Shown in pieces: positions 1 to 9,627 of a DNA stretch of 64,000 bases. Under the pieces are notes generated by a model, which made no database searches, had not been told where the DNA came from, and was given only the letters and a program-made list of their open reading frames with translations. Made by a program: the position numbers and the translations under genes. The stretch comes from Tardiphaga sp. vice304 (GTDB taxonomy: Bacteria > Pseudomonadota > Alphaproteobacteria > Rhizobiales > Xanthobacteraceae): the NCBI RefSeq assembly GCF_007018905.1, contig NZ_CP041402.1, positions 434,001 through 498,000 of the forward strand. Reading direction: 5' to 3'. Each line of letters starts with the position of its first letter. Within the stretch, counting starts at the first letter, position 1.

Positions 1-2134
1 AGGCCGAGCGGTCCTCGGCCTGGGTGTTGGCGGTCAGCGCCAGGATTGGCGTCCGCCGGCCTTCGCCGGACTCGCAAGCGCGGATCCGTTTCGTCGCCTC
101 GATGCCATCCAGCCGCGGCATCTGGATGTCCATCAGCACGAGGTCGTAGGGCGTGCCGTCGCTCTGCGCGGCGAGCCAGCCTTGCAGCGCGTCTTCGCCA
201 TTGCTGGTGATGAGGGCGCGGTGCCCGAGCCGCGTCAGCAGCGCGCGCATCAAGAGCGCGTTGATCTCATTGTCTTCGGCGACCAGGATCGACAGGCTCG
301 GCGCCGTGGGCGTTGCGGTCGCCGTGACCGGGGCGGGATCGTCGATCAGGGAAGGCGGCGCGGGATCGGCCTGCAGCGTCAGCCGTGCCGCCAGCGAGGC
401 GGCGCGCAGCGGCTTGACGAGGTAGCCGGTCAGCGCGGTGGCCTCGGCGGGCGGCAATTCGTGGCGCATCGCCGGGGTGAACATCACGATGCGCTGCGCC
501 GCATGGACGGTAGCTGCGGCGGCGAGGCGCTCGACCTCGGCGGGGCCCAGCGCCCGGTCGATCAGCATCGCGTGCCACGGCCGCTCCGGCAGCAATGCCT
601 GCGCCACCGCGAGATCCGACACCAGGCAGGTCTGGGCGCCCCAGCGCTGCAGCCGCCGCGCGGTCAGCGCGGCCTCGATACCTTGCGGCGCCACCAGCAG
701 GACCGACTGGCCTGCAAGGTCCGGCGCGTCGAACGGGGCGGCGTCGCCCTCGGTGGCCGCCGCGAGCGGGATCGACGCTTCAAAGGTCGAACCGACGCCG
801 GGCTCGCTTTGCAGCGTGATGCGGCCGCCCATTCGTTTGACGATACGCTCGCTGATATTGAGGCCGAGCCCGGTGCCGCCATAGTTTCGCGCGGTGGCTT
901 CGGTGGCCTGCTCGAATTCGCGGAAGATGCGCTGCTGCGCCTCCGGCGCGATGCCGATGCCGGTATCGCGAACCAGGAAGCTGATTTCGCCGGGAAGCTC
1001 GCCTCGCTCGACGATCAGCGCGACGCCGCCCTCCGAGGTAAACTTGATGGCGTTGCCGGCGAGGTTGAGCAGCACCTGGCGCAGCCGCGCGGCGTCGCCC
1101 ATCACCTGCAGCGGCAGCCGCTCGTCGACATAGGCCGCGATCTCCAGCGCGCGGGCCTGGGCGCGTGGCGCCAGGAGTTCGGTGATGTCCTCGATCAGCG
1201 CGGCGAGCTGGAACGGGCGATGTTCGAGGTCTATTTTGCCGGCCTCGATCTTGGAATAGTCCAGCAGCTCCTCGATCAGTGCCAGCAGCGCATCACCCGA
1301 GGTCTTTACCGCGCGGGCGTAGGTCGCCTGCTCCGGCGTGAGCGAGGTGTCGAGCAGCAGTCCGCTCATGCCGATGATGCCGTTCAGCGGTGTACGGATT
1401 TCGTGGCTGGCCATCGCCAGGAAACGCGATTTGGCATGGTTGGCGGCGGTGGCGAGATCGCGGGCCTCGGCGATCTCGCGTTTGCGTTCGGTGCGATCGG
1501 TGACGTCGCGGCCGACGCATTGCAGCTCGGCGGGTTGACCGGCATCGGCGCGCACCAGGCCTTCGCGCCAGGCGATCCAGCGCGACCCCTGCGCAGTCGC
1601 GATCTTCTGGTCGTGGATGCGGGTGCCGTTCGGCTCGGTGGCAAGCTCGCCCTGCTCTTGCACATCCATGGTGAAGGCGCTGCCGAGCAGTTCGTCGCGC
1701 GACCGCGCCGCCAGCTTGCAATAGGCGTCGTTGGCAAAGCTGATGCGGTCGTTGGAGTCGCGGATTACGATCAGGTCGCCTTGCGCCTCGAACAGATAGC
1801 GCGCGTGCTGTTCGGCTTCCTGCAGTTCCCAATTGCGATCGACCAGCGATTCATTATGTGCCGCGAGCAGGCGCAGCCGCCTCGCCATGAAGCGCAGCTT
1901 CATGCTCAAGGTCGCCAGCGCCACGCAGGCGACCGCGAACAGGAAGCTCGCGCCGATCGCGAAAGCGTGCGGATCGTAGCCGGAATTCTCCGCCGTGCTG
2001 CCGGCAATGAAACCATAAGCGCCACCGAACGCGGCCGAGAACATCAGGAAGCTGCGGACCGCGGCCACCAGCCGGGGATGGCGTCGCGCAAAGCGGCGCC
2101 ACCGAGCCTTGATCCGAAAAACCCGTCCTGTCAC
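1..2134 (-). CDS. Hybrid sensor histidine kinase/response regulator (3' end outside window)
   Basis: Membrane-bound two-component sensor. Read on the minus strand from a GTG at 2134 that has an AGGTGG-type ribosome site just upstream; about 711 residues are visible and the frame is still open at the left edge. In order: two hydrophobic segments (about residues 20-42 and 52-76), a short linker, a PAS-like domain, a HisKA domain with the H-box [11 protein letters not shown] (His about 244), an HATPase domain with DTGIGIAPE and GGTGLGLNI, a degenerate receiver-like segment, and a true receiver domain ([14 protein letters not shown], then [13 protein letters not shown] with the phospho-acceptor Asp about 669). 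A C-terminal Hpt or further domain could lie beyond the edge. The signal and output are unknown. An upstream in-frame GTG (in the codons before 2134) is a less likely start. Confidence 0.88.
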   Translation of the reverse strand, partial: MTGRVFRIKARWRRFARRHPRLVAAVRSFLMFSAAFGGAYGFIAGSTAENSGYDPHAFAIGASFLFAVACVALATLSMKLRFMARRLRLLAAHNESLVDRNWELQEAEQHARYLFEAQGDLIVIRDSNDRISFANDAYCKLAARSRDELLGSAFTMDVQEQGELATEPNGTRIHDQKIATAQGSRWIAWREGLVRADAGQPAELQCVGRDVTDRTERKREIAEARDLATAANHAKSRFLAMASHEIRTPLNGIIGMSGLLLDTSLTPEQATYARAVKTSGDALLALIEELLDYSKIEAGKIDLEHRPFQLAALIEDITELLAPRAQARALEIAAYVDERLPLQVMGDAARLRQVLLNLAGNAIKFTSEGGVALIVERGELPGEISFLVRDTGIGIAPEAQQRIFREFEQATEATARNYGGTGLGLNISERIVKRMGGRITLQSEPGVGSTFEASIPLAAATEGDAAPFDAPDLAGQSVLLVAPQGIEAALTARRLQRWGAQTCLVSDLAVAQALLPERPWHAMLIDRALGPAEVERLAAAATVHAAQRIVMFTPAMRHELPPAEATALTGYLVKPLRAASLAARLTLQADPAPPSLIDDPAPVTATATPTAPSLSILVAEDNEINALLMRALLTRLGHRALITSNGEDALQGWLAAQSDGTPYDLVLMDIQMPRLDGIEATKRIRACESGEGRRTPILALTANTQAEDRSA

Positions 2135-2295
2135 CGATCCACCCCACCTGCCGGCATCGATGGGCCGGCCTCCGCGCGCACGCGGGACACGGCGCACGGA
2201 CTTGGGGACAATGGGCGGATGACCTTGCCAAGTGCTTGCGGAGCGCAGCCGCCGCTACCAACCGATGACAGGGTGGTTAGCGATTGGCTAACGGG

Positions 2296-2766
2296 CTACA
2301 GCGCGGCCTGCGCCATCCGGCCGTGGCCGGCACGGGCGGCGACGATCAGGGCCGCGGCATCGCGCGGCGTGAAGCTGCGGGACTGCACGAAGATCCGGTA
2401 GTCGGCGTCGCCGTCGCCGGACAGATAGATCACCGGCGCGGTCGCGGTTGCGGCGATGGCCGGGGAAATCGCGATGAAGCGCGTCGCGGCGGTGACGGCG
2501 CAGGCGCCCGCATCCGCGCTGTCGATATCATCGACCATGGCAAAGTCTGCGGCGTCGGCGCTGTCGACGATCTGCACCCGCACGGTCGCCTGGCCGGGAT
2601 CGTCGGTGAAGGCGACGTAGCTTGCCGCCTGCCACGGCACGGTCGCCAGCTGCACCGAGCCTTCGGCGGTGGCGATACAGGGATGCGAGGCCGCGAAATC
2701 GCTGCGCGCAAAAACCGCGGCCAGCAGCAGCGGAAGGGTGGAAGCCAGAATCTTCAAACGCAACAT
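2296..2766 (-). CDS. Small exported protein of unknown function
   Basis: A 156-residue protein from the ATG at 2766, where an N-terminal signal peptide begins (MLRLKILASTLPLLLAAVFA); the open frame runs 24 codons further upstream, but those lack signal-peptide character. The mature part is Ala/Asp-rich with one Cys in HPCIATAEG and a second in AGACAV, so one disulfide is possible in the periplasm. I recognise no domain. It lies 161 bp upstream of the hybrid kinase on the same strand, so a shared transcript is possible. The protein could be a periplasmic partner of the kinase, but nothing in the sequence shows that. Confidence 0.6.
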   Translation of the reverse strand: MLRLKILASTLPLLLAAVFARSDFAASHPCIATAEGSVQLATVPWQAASYVAFTDDPGQATVRVQIVDSADAADFAMVDDIDSADAGACAVTAATRFIAISPAIAATATAPVIYLSGDGDADYRIFVQSRSFTPRDAAALIVAARAGHGRMAQAAL

Positions 2767-2921
2767 GACGCGGCACTCGCCCTTGGCCCCGGAAATGCGG
2801 GCTATGGTGAGCGAAGCGTAAAGGAAACTCGTTACCATCGAGTTGACGGTAACTCCGCCTCAACCTCGATCGGGTTGCCCTCGCAAGCGGTGGTGCATTC
2901 CACAGGTCGCGTGTTCCGGCG

Positions 2922-4460
2922 TTACGCCGCGCGGCGGGAATCGTCGGCGAGCGCGCGGTACGACAGCGATTCGGCGAGATGCAGCCGGCCGATCATGTCG
3001 GCGCCGTCGAGATCGGCGAGCGTGCGGGCGACGCGCAGCACGCGATGATAGCCGCGCGCAGACAGTTTCATGGTGACGGCGGCATCGCGCAGCAGCGCCA
3101 GCCCCGCCGCATCCGGCTGCGCCACCGCTTCCAGCACCGCGGCCGGTGCCGTCGCATTGGTGCGGATGTTCCTCAGCCCCGCCGCGGCATAGCGCGCCGC
3201 CTGGATATCGCGCGCGGCTTTGACGCGGGCGGCCACTTCGGCGGAGCCTTCGGCCGGCGGCGGCAGGATCAGGTCGGCGGCGGTCACGGCCGGCACCTCG
3301 ATGCGCAGATCGATGCGGTCCATCAAGGGCCCGGAAATGCGCGATTGATAGTCTCCGGTGCAACGCTCGATGCGGCCGCGGTGGCAGGCGTAGCCCGGCT
3401 CGAAGGCGTGGCCGCAGCGGCACGGATTCATCGCCGCGACCAGCATGAAGCGCGCGGGATAGGTGACGCGGTGGTTGGCGCGCGACACCGCGACCTCGCC
3501 ATTCTCCATCGGCGCGCGCAGCGAATCCAGCACGCGCGGATCGAATTCCGGCAGTTCGTCGAGAAACAGGACGCCGTGATGCGCCAGCGAGATTTCGCCG
3601 GGCCGGGCGCGCATGCCGCCGCCGGTCAGCGCGGCCATGCTCGCAGAGTGGTGCGGCGCGCGGAATGGCCGCCGCGCGGTCAGCGCGCCGTCCTTGATCT
3701 CGCCGGCCACCGAGGCGATCATCGATACTTCCAGCAATTCGGTCGGCGACAGTGGCGGCAGGATCGACGGCAATCGCGCCGCCAGCATCGACTTGCCGGC
3801 GCCGGGCGAGCCGGCCATCAGCAAATGATGGCCGCCTGCCGCGGCAATTTCCAGCGCGCGCTTGGCGCTCTCCTGGCCCTTGATATCGCGCAGGTCGAGT
3901 AGCGCGGTTTCGCGCTCATACATTTTCGGCTGTGGCCGTGACAGCACCTGGGTGCCCTTGAAATGGTTGGCGAGCTGGATCAGCGAGGAGGCCGCGATGA
4001 TCTCGATATCGGGGCTCGCCCACGCCGCCTCGGCGCCGCAGGCGGCCGGGCAGATCAGGCCCTCGTCGCGCGCATTGGCGCCGATCGCCGCCGGCAGTAC
4101 GCCCGCGACCGGCGCGATCGACCCGTCGAGGCCGAGTTCGCCGAGCACCGTGAAGCCGGCCAGGGCGTCGGCCGGAATCGCGCCGATCACGCCCATCAGC
4201 CCGAGCGCGATCGGCAGGTCGTAATGGCTGCCCTCCTTCGGCAGATCCGCCGGCGCCAGATTGACGATGATGCGCCGCGCCGGCAGCGCCAGCCCGGAGG
4301 CGACCAGCGCCGCCCGCACCCGCTCGCGCGCTTCCGACACTGCCTTGTCCGGCAGCCCGACGATCAGGAAATTTGGCAGGCCGGGCACGACCTGGACCTG
4401 AACGTCGACGGCGCGGGCCTCGATGCCCTCGAATGCGACGGTAGATACGCGCTGTACCAT
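2922..4460 (-). CDS. comM: YifB/ComM family Mg-chelatase-like AAA+ ATPase
   Basis: 512 residues from the ATG at 4460 (GGGGAG ribosome site just before it). The open frame extends 34 codons upstream, but ComM proteins begin MVQRVSTVAFEGI as here. N-terminal Lon-protease-like fold (about 1-170), then the AAA+ Mg-chelatase module with Walker A GSPGAGKSM, Walker B-like FLDELPEF, a Cys-rich NPCRCG region, and a C-terminal lid. In transformable bacteria ComM is a hexameric helicase that promotes branch migration during homologous recombination of incoming DNA; many non-transformable bacteria also carry it. A GAAC-N7-GAAC LexA-type operator lies about 50 bp upstream of the start, which suggests DNA-damage induction here. 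Confidence 0.93.
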   Translation of the reverse strand: MVQRVSTVAFEGIEARAVDVQVQVVPGLPNFLIVGLPDKAVSEARERVRAALVASGLALPARRIIVNLAPADLPKEGSHYDLPIALGLMGVIGAIPADALAGFTVLGELGLDGSIAPVAGVLPAAIGANARDEGLICPAACGAEAAWASPDIEIIAASSLIQLANHFKGTQVLSRPQPKMYERETALLDLRDIKGQESAKRALEIAAAGGHHLLMAGSPGAGKSMLAARLPSILPPLSPTELLEVSMIASVAGEIKDGALTARRPFRAPHHSASMAALTGGGMRARPGEISLAHHGVLFLDELPEFDPRVLDSLRAPMENGEVAVSRANHRVTYPARFMLVAAMNPCRCGHAFEPGYACHRGRIERCTGDYQSRISGPLMDRIDLRIEVPAVTAADLILPPPAEGSAEVAARVKAARDIQAARYAAAGLRNIRTNATAPAAVLEAVAQPDAAGLALLRDAAVTMKLSARGYHRVLRVARTLADLDGADMIGRLHLAESLSYRALADDSRRAA

Positions 4461-4510
4461 CTCAAGCTCCCCAGCCAAGGCAATAGTAACCGAAGGTTGC
4501 GGGTTGGCAA

Positions 4511-4525
4511 GAACGTTGAGTGAAC
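4511..4525 (-). promoter_or_regulatory. Putative LexA (SOS) box upstream of comM
   Basis: On the minus strand the sequence reads GTTC-ACTCAAC-GTTC, a perfect match to the alphaproteobacterial LexA operator GTTC-N7-GTTC. It lies 51-65 bp upstream of the comM ATG and 110 bp from the divergent cyclase gene. I recall comM as a LexA-regulon member in other alphaproteobacteria. The site is seen directly; its function is inferred. Confidence 0.6.
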
Positions 4526-4634
4526 GTTCAGAGATTGGTGCGGCGCGGAGTCGCGCGATCATTTTGTAAAGATTTTGTTAAAGCGGCCATGCGACGCTCG
4601 CCGGACAATAGCACCTCCCTGAAGCCCTACTGAA

Positions 4635-5669
4635 ATGTCCGATCCATTGCCCAGGCCTTCGGATACCGCCGGTGACGCCGAGCTGATTGCTTCCCTGCGG
4701 GAGCAATTGGCGGCGCAGAACGCGTTGATTGCCGAGCAAGCCGCCTCGCTCGCGCACAGCCAGAAGATCTTCGATCGTTCCTCCAAGGCGGCCCGGATCG
4801 GGGTCTGGGAATGCACGCTGGCCGATGAATCGCTGGTCTGGACCGACGTCGTCTACGATCTCTTCGACCAGGAGCGCGGCACGCCGCTCGACCGCGCCGT
4901 GACGCTGCAATGCTATCCGGAGGAGTCGCTGCGCGCGCTGAGCCAGGCGCGCAACCAGGCGATCGAGGACCGCACTGGCTTCAGCCTGGAGACCGAGATC
5001 GTCACCCCCCGCGGCAACCGGCGCTGGATCCGGATCACCGCCACGGTGGAATGCGTCGATGGCGTCGCGGTGCGGATCTTCGGCATGAAGCAGGACATCA
5101 CCGAAGAGAAGATCATGGCGGACCGCAACCGCTACCTCGCCGAGTTCGACGCCATGACCGGGCTGGCGAACCGCAGCCGGTTTCAGGCGAAACTGGCCGA
5201 ACTGGGCGCCATCCGGGCGACCAAGCCATTCGGTGCGCTGCTCTTGATCGACCTCGACGAGTTCAAGTCGGTCAACGACAGTTGCGGCCACGCCGCCGGC
5301 GACGAGTGCCTGCGCGAGGCGGCTGAGCGCATCGGCGACATCTGCGCCGGCGCTGACCTCGTGGCGCGGATCGGTGGCGACGAATTCGCCGTCATGCTCG
5401 GAACGCAGCTTTCTCTTGCAGATATATCGCAGATCGCCGCGGCGATCGTCGCGGAGATGGAACGCCCGGTGCTGTTTCGCGGTCGCCCGCTGCAGCTCGG
5501 CGCCTCGGTCGGCGTCGCAATGGTCGACGACTGCACGCCGACGCAGCTATTCGCGATGGCCGATGCCGCGCTCTACGCCGCCAAGAACGCCGGCCGCGGC
5601 ACGTTCCGGATCCACCAGCCCGGCTCCGGCCAGCGCGCCAGCCGACCCTGCCAGCCTCACGCCGCCTGA
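4635..5669 (+). CDS. PAS-GGDEF diguanylate cyclase
   Basis: 344 residues, soluble, no membrane segment. An N-terminal coiled-coil-prone stretch (about 17-50) is followed by a PAS domain with PAC end (about 50-157, ending GMKQDITEEK), and a GGDEF domain (about 165-330). The signature GGDEF is intact at 247-251, and the metal-binding DLDEFKSVND is present, so the protein should make c-di-GMP from two GTP. The RxxD inhibitory site usually found five residues before GGDEF reads AGAD here, so classical product inhibition is probably missing. No EAL domain is present. It is divergent from comM, with 174 bp between the two starts. Confidence 0.92.
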   Translation: MSDPLPRPSDTAGDAELIASLREQLAAQNALIAEQAASLAHSQKIFDRSSKAARIGVWECTLADESLVWTDVVYDLFDQERGTPLDRAVTLQCYPEESLRALSQARNQAIEDRTGFSLETEIVTPRGNRRWIRITATVECVDGVAVRIFGMKQDITEEKIMADRNRYLAEFDAMTGLANRSRFQAKLAELGAIRATKPFGALLLIDLDEFKSVNDSCGHAAGDECLREAAERIGDICAGADLVARIGGDEFAVMLGTQLSLADISQIAAAIVAEMERPVLFRGRPLQLGASVGVAMVDDCTPTQLFAMADAALYAAKNAGRGTFRIHQPGSGQRASRPCQPHAA

Positions 5670-5771
5670 GGCGGCGCGGCGTGCGCCGCGACGGGACGAC
5701 CACCGGCTCCCGATTCCGTGCGTACCCGCATATTCACGTTTATCGGCGTTGCGATGACGCTGCTTCTTCAC

Positions 5772-5793
5772 CCTCCCCTTTTGAAGGGGGGGG
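5772..5793. terminator. Hairpin between convergent genes
   Basis: A C-rich arm (CCCCTT) pairs with AAGGGG after a short loop, extended by more C and G bases. It lies between the ends of the cyclase gene and gshB, which converge. There is no clear T-run, so a terminator role is only likely from position. It may instead be a short relative of the CTCCC/GGGAG repeats elsewhere in the window. Confidence 0.3.
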
Positions 5794-5808
5794 GAGGCGG
5801 CGATCTAC

Positions 5809-6750
5809 TCAGCGACGCTTCGCTTCCACGACGTCCCAGAACTTCGCCGCGACGTTCGGGCCGCCGAGCTTGGCGATGGCGCGGATGCCGGTCGGTGACG
5901 TGACATTGATCTCGGTGAGGTGGCCATCGATCACGTCGATGCCGACGAACAGCAGACCGCGCTCGCGTAGTGCGGGTCCCACGCGCTCGCAGATCTCGCG
6001 CTCGCGCGGCGACAGCTCGGTCTCTTTCGCCGCCCCGCCGCGCACCATGTTGGAGCGCAGATCATCTTCGGCCGGCACGCGGTTCACGGCACCGGCGAAT
6101 TCGCCGTCGATCAGGATGATGCGCTTGTCGCCGTGCTTCACTTCCGGGAGGAAGCGCTGGATCACCCACTGCTCCTTGAAGGTGACGGCGAACATGTCGT
6201 AGAGCGAGCCGAAATTCATGTCCTGCGGCAGCACGCGAAACACCGCAGCGCCGCCATGGCCGTGCAGCGGCTTCATCACCACCGCGCCGTGCTCTTTCCG
6301 GAACGCGTTGATCTCTTCCATGTCGCGCGAGATCAGCGTCGGCGGCATCAGATCCGAAAAGCCCATCACGAAAATCTTTTCCGGCGCGTTGCGCACGCTC
6401 GCCGGATTGTTGACCACCAGCGTCTTGGGATGAATCCGCTCCAGGAGATGCGTCGAAGTGATGTAGGCCATGTCGAATGGCGGGTCCTGCCGCAGCAGCA
6501 CCACGTCAAAACTTTCCATCGCGGTGCGGACGGGTTCGCCGAGCGTGAAGTAGTCGCCTTCGGCGTCGCGCACGGTCAACTTCTGCACCGGCGCCACCAG
6601 ATCATTGCCGCGCAGCGACAGTCGGTCCGGGGTGTAATAGGACAGCGCGTGGCCGCGCTTCTGCGCCTCCAGCAGCATCGCGAAGGTCGAATCGCCCTTG
6701 TGGTTGATGCGCGCGATGGGGTCCATCTGGACGGCGATGTTCAAGGGCAT
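5809..6750 (-). CDS. gshB: Glutathione synthetase
   Basis: 313 residues, the usual length. Joins gamma-glutamylcysteine and glycine with ATP hydrolysis, the second step of glutathione synthesis, in the cytosol. The start [20 protein letters not shown], the ATP-grasp core ([16 protein letters not shown]), the substrate region [10 protein letters not shown] and the C-terminal [19 protein letters not shown] all match GshB. It is followed upstream on the same strand by yraN and rsmI, an arrangement I recall as common in this group, with only a 33-bp gap to yraN. Confidence 0.97.
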   Translation of the reverse strand: MPLNIAVQMDPIARINHKGDSTFAMLLEAQKRGHALSYYTPDRLSLRGNDLVAPVQKLTVRDAEGDYFTLGEPVRTAMESFDVVLLRQDPPFDMAYITSTHLLERIHPKTLVVNNPASVRNAPEKIFVMGFSDLMPPTLISRDMEEINAFRKEHGAVVMKPLHGHGGAAVFRVLPQDMNFGSLYDMFAVTFKEQWVIQRFLPEVKHGDKRIILIDGEFAGAVNRVPAEDDLRSNMVRGGAAKETELSPREREICERVGPALRERGLLFVGIDVIDGHLTEINVTSPTGIRAIAKLGGPNVAAKFWDVVEAKRR

Positions 6751-6783
6751 GGGGTCAGTCCGGGGTTGTGATCGGGGCGGGGG

Positions 6784-7206
6784 TCAGCAGCTGGCGTCGA
6801 ATGCCGCTAACAGATGGCGTGGCAGGTGGCCGGGCGCAATCATCATGACGTCGAAGCGCAGCTCTAATTCGGCATGTTCGGGATGGGCCTGTAGCCAGGC
6901 CGAAGCAGCGTCGCTGATCCGTGCCTGCTGCCGCGGCGTCACGGCATAGGCGGCTTCATCGAGCGTGGCACGGGCCTTGACCTCGACAAAGGCGATCAGG
7001 TCGCGTTTGCGGGCGACGATGTCGATCTCGCCATAGGGGGTGCGAAACCGTCGCGCCAGGATGCGATAGCCCTTGGCCAGCAGCATCGCCGCGGCGCGGC
7101 TTTCGGCGGAGAGGCCGGTGTTGAACGCGGCGACGCGCTCGGGCGCGGCCGCCTTCTTGACCTTGGGCGCGGCCTTGGCAGGCGCGGCGTCGTCAGTCTT
7201 CGCCAT
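6784..7206 (-). CDS. yraN: YraN (UPF0102) endonuclease-like protein
   Basis: 140 residues from the ATG at 7206, chosen because it gives a normal-length protein that overlaps the end of rsmI by 14 bp. A Lys/Ala/Pro-rich N-terminal tail of about 25 residues precedes the domain. The Holliday-junction-resolvase-like fold is marked by [11 protein letters not shown] and VFVEVKAR-type residues (here [12 protein letters not shown]), giving the E-x-D...ExK metal-binding set of the restriction-endonuclease superfamily. Its cellular role is not firmly established. It is probably co-transcribed with rsmI and gshB. Confidence 0.9.
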   Translation of the reverse strand: MAKTDDAAPAKAAPKVKKAAAPERVAAFNTGLSAESRAAAMLLAKGYRILARRFRTPYGEIDIVARKRDLIAFVEVKARATLDEAAYAVTPRQQARISDAASAWLQAHPEHAELELRFDVMMIAPGHLPRHLLAAFDASC

Positions 7207-8140
7207 CGCCGCCTTCCTTCTGGATCTCCAGGGCGCGGGCATAGATCTCGCGGCGCGGCCGGCCGGACAGTTCGACCGCATTGGCCACGGCATCCTTGAC
7301 GCTGTCATGCTGCAGCGAGGCGCGCAGCAAGGCGTCGAGGTCGTCGGTGGTCATCGCCTGCGCGCCGGCCTCCGGCGGGCCGATCACCAGCACGAACTCG
7401 CCGCGGGTCTCCAGCTCGCCGGCGACCGCAGCTAGTTCTGAGATTTTGGCGCGCCGCACCTCTTCATGCATCTTGGTGAGTTCGCGGCAGATCGCGGCGT
7501 CGCGCGTGCCCATGATGCCGGCGAGATCGGCCAGCGTGTCCTGCACCCGGTTGCCGGAATCGAACATCACCAGCGTGGCGTCGATTCGCGACAGCTCGGT
7601 GAGCCGCGCGCGGCGCGCCATCTGCCGCGACGGCAGGAAGCCTTCGAAGAAAAACCGGTCGGTCGGCAGCGCTGCCACGGCTAAGGCTGCCAGCACCGAG
7701 GACGGGCCGGGCAGGGCGATCACGCTGAAGCCGGCGGCGGCGACCTCGCGCACCAGCTTGAAGCCGGGGTCCGAGATCAGCGGCGTGCCCGCGTCCGACA
7801 CCAGCGCGATGGAGGCGCCCTGCGCCAGCTTTTCCAGGATTTTCGGCCGCGCCTGTTCGGCATTGTGCTCGTGATATTGCTTGAGCTGGCCCGAGATCGA
7901 ATAGCGCTCGGTCAGCCGGCGCGTGATCCTTGTGTCCTCGCAGGCGATGATGTCGCAGCCGGCGAGCGTCTCCAGCGCGCGGATCGTGATGTCGCCGAGA
8001 TTGCCGATCGGGGTGGCGACCAGATGCAGTCCGGGCGCCGCCTTCGGCGCGGTCAGCAGATGGCCGGCAATGGCGAAGGTCCGGCCGGCGGAGGCCGGGA
8101 CGTCGTCGGGCGGGGTGGTTGGAAGCGGTGTGGGATGCAT
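7193..8140 (-). CDS. rsmI: 16S rRNA (cytidine(1402)-2'-O)-methyltransferase
   Basis: 315 residues. SAM-dependent enzyme that 2'-O-methylates C1402 in the decoding centre of 16S rRNA. Tetrapyrrole-methylase fold: [17 protein letters not shown] near residue 42, [24 protein letters not shown] and [12 protein letters not shown]. The first 40 residues are a Pro-rich extension. An inner start is possible, but no ATG offers itself before the conserved core. Its last codons overlap the yraN start by 14 bp, indicating translational coupling. Confidence 0.95.
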   Translation of the reverse strand: MHPTPLPTTPPDDVPASAGRTFAIAGHLLTAPKAAPGLHLVATPIGNLGDITIRALETLAGCDIIACEDTRITRRLTERYSISGQLKQYHEHNAEQARPKILEKLAQGASIALVSDAGTPLISDPGFKLVREVAAAGFSVIALPGPSSVLAALAVAALPTDRFFFEGFLPSRQMARRARLTELSRIDATLVMFDSGNRVQDTLADLAGIMGTRDAAICRELTKMHEEVRRAKISELAAVAGELETRGEFVLVIGPPEAGAQAMTTDDLDALLRASLQHDSVKDAVANAVELSGRPRREIYARALEIQKEGGDGED

Positions 8141-8340
8141 CCCGGCAATGTAGAGCGAAATGCCGGGTAAAGGCAGCCCTCTCGGTGGCCCGCCCGAAAG
8201 AGGCCATTATGCCGGCGTTCATCTCCGCTATGCCAGAAACGGACGGTTACGGGGTAGGGCTGAACATACGCTTTTGTTTTGGTTAACTAATCACCGACAA
8301 TATATCTGAATCCGGCGCCATTCCGATGGCGGCGGGGGAT

Positions 8341-8358
8341 GGCCGACCGCGGTCGGCC
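8341..8358. repeat. Short inverted repeat in the leader of the PBP activator gene
   Basis: GGCCGACCGCGGTCGGCC is a perfect 18-bp palindrome 16 bp before the chosen ATG. It could form a small hairpin in the mRNA leader; no T-run follows. Role unknown. Confidence 0.5.
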
Positions 8359-8373
8359 AAGAGAAGAGTAGCG

Positions 8374-9573
8374 ATGGCCGATCCGTTCATTCCCATAACC
8401 CCGCGCATGGGCGCGACCCGGCGGACGGCGCTCGGCCTGCTGCTCGGCACCCCCCTGCTCGGCGCCTGCGCCGGCGTGCAGTCATCGCTGACCAGCGGTT
8501 TCGGCGGTCCGGCCACGCCGGCGGGTCCGGCCCAGCAGCCGCTGGCCGTCGGTACCGGCCAGGTCAAGGTCGGGCTGATCCTGCCGCTGTCGGCGTCGGG
8601 GAATGCCGGCGTCGCCGCGCAATCGATGAAGAACGCCGCCGAAATGGCGCTGGCGGAATTCCAGAATCCCAATATCCAGCTTCTGATCAAGGACGATGCC
8701 GGCTCGGCGCAGGGCGCGGGGCAGGGCACCCAGCAGGCGCTCGATGAAGGCGCCGAGATCATCCTAGGCCCGCTGTTCGCGCTTTCGGTGCCGGCGACCG
8801 CCAATCTGACCCGCGCCCGCAACGTGCCGGTGATCGCCTTCTCGACCGACGCCAGCGTCGCCGGGCGCGGCGTCTATCTCCTGAGCTTCCTGCCGGAATC
8901 CGACGTCAACCGCATCGTCGATTATGCCGCCGGCACCGGCAAGAAATCCTTCGCCGCGATGCTGCCGGAAAATGCCTATGGCAATGTGGTGGAAGCCGCC
9001 TTCAAGCAGGCCGTGGCGCGCAAGGGCGGCCGCATCGTCGCCTTCGAGAAATATGGCGCAGACCGCTCGGCGGTCGCGGGCCGCATTGCCGCGGCGCTGG
9101 GCGGGGCCGACGCGCTGTTCCTGGCCGACGACGGCGACGCGGTGGTCGCCACCGCCGACGCGCTGACCGCGGCCGGCGCCAATCTGCGCAACATCCAGTT
9201 GCTCGGCACCGGCCTGTGGGACAATCCGCGGGTTTTCGCCAGCGCGTCGCTGCAGGGCGGTCTCTATGCCGCGCCCGATCCGGCGGGCTTCCGCGCCTTT
9301 GCCGGCCGCTACCGCACCAAATTCGGCGCCGAGCCGGTTCGTACCGCGACATTGGCCTATGACGCGGTGGCGCTGGTCGCCGCGTTGGCGCGTACCCAGG
9401 GCGGCACGCGCTTCGCGCCGGACGTGCTGACCAATCCTTCAGGCTTCGCCGGCATCGACGGCCTGTTCCGCTTCCGCTCCGACGGCAGCAACGATCGCGG
9501 CCTCGCCGTCATGCGCGTGGCCAGCGGTAGTGGGCAATCGGTGGCCGGTTCGCCGAAGAGTTTCGGGGCGTAG
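8374..9573 (+). CDS. Penicillin-binding protein activator (LpoA-like), putative lipoprotein
   Basis: 399 residues from the ATG at 8374 (GAAGAG upstream); an in-frame ATG at 8326 would add 16 residues not typical of a signal peptide. The N-terminus has two Arg followed by a hydrophobic stretch ending in LLGAC, a lipobox, so a lipid-anchored periplasmic protein is likely. The remainder is a periplasmic-binding-protein type 1 fold (VKVGLILPLSASGNAGVAAQ, PVIAFSTDASVAG, TATLAYDAVALVAAL) like that of LpoA, which activates class A PBPs. Related ABC binding proteins share the fold, so the assignment rests on fold, lipobox and the recalled location beside rsmI. Confidence 0.8.
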   Translation: MADPFIPITPRMGATRRTALGLLLGTPLLGACAGVQSSLTSGFGGPATPAGPAQQPLAVGTGQVKVGLILPLSASGNAGVAAQSMKNAAEMALAEFQNPNIQLLIKDDAGSAQGAGQGTQQALDEGAEIILGPLFALSVPATANLTRARNVPVIAFSTDASVAGRGVYLLSFLPESDVNRIVDYAAGTGKKSFAAMLPENAYGNVVEAAFKQAVARKGGRIVAFEKYGADRSAVAGRIAAALGGADALFLADDGDAVVATADALTAAGANLRNIQLLGTGLWDNPRVFASASLQGGLYAAPDPAGFRAFAGRYRTKFGAEPVRTATLAYDAVALVAALARTQGGTRFAPDVLTNPSGFAGIDGLFRFRSDGSNDRGLAVMRVASGSGQSVAGSPKSFGA

Positions 9574-9579
9574 GTTGCT

Positions 9580-9603
9580 CCCTCTCCCGCTTGCGGGAGA
9601 GGG
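9580..9603. terminator. Hairpin between convergent genes
   Basis: CCCTCTCCCGC and GCGGGAGAGGG form a perfect 11-bp stem around a tiny loop. It sits between the ends of the PBP-activator gene and hemW, which converge, so a two-way terminator is plausible, although no T-run follows. It also resembles the short arms of the CTCTCCC/GGGAGAG repeats elsewhere in the window. Confidence 0.4.
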
Positions 9604-9627
9604 GACGCGAGTCGCTGACAGAACGAG

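Noticed and set aside
182..2401. 739-codon open frame on the plus strand
   Set aside because: Antisense to the hybrid kinase, whose minus-strand frame shows HisKA, ATPase and receiver motifs. The plus-strand product is Arg/Gly/Ala/Gln-rich without family motifs, as expected of a GC-rich shadow frame.
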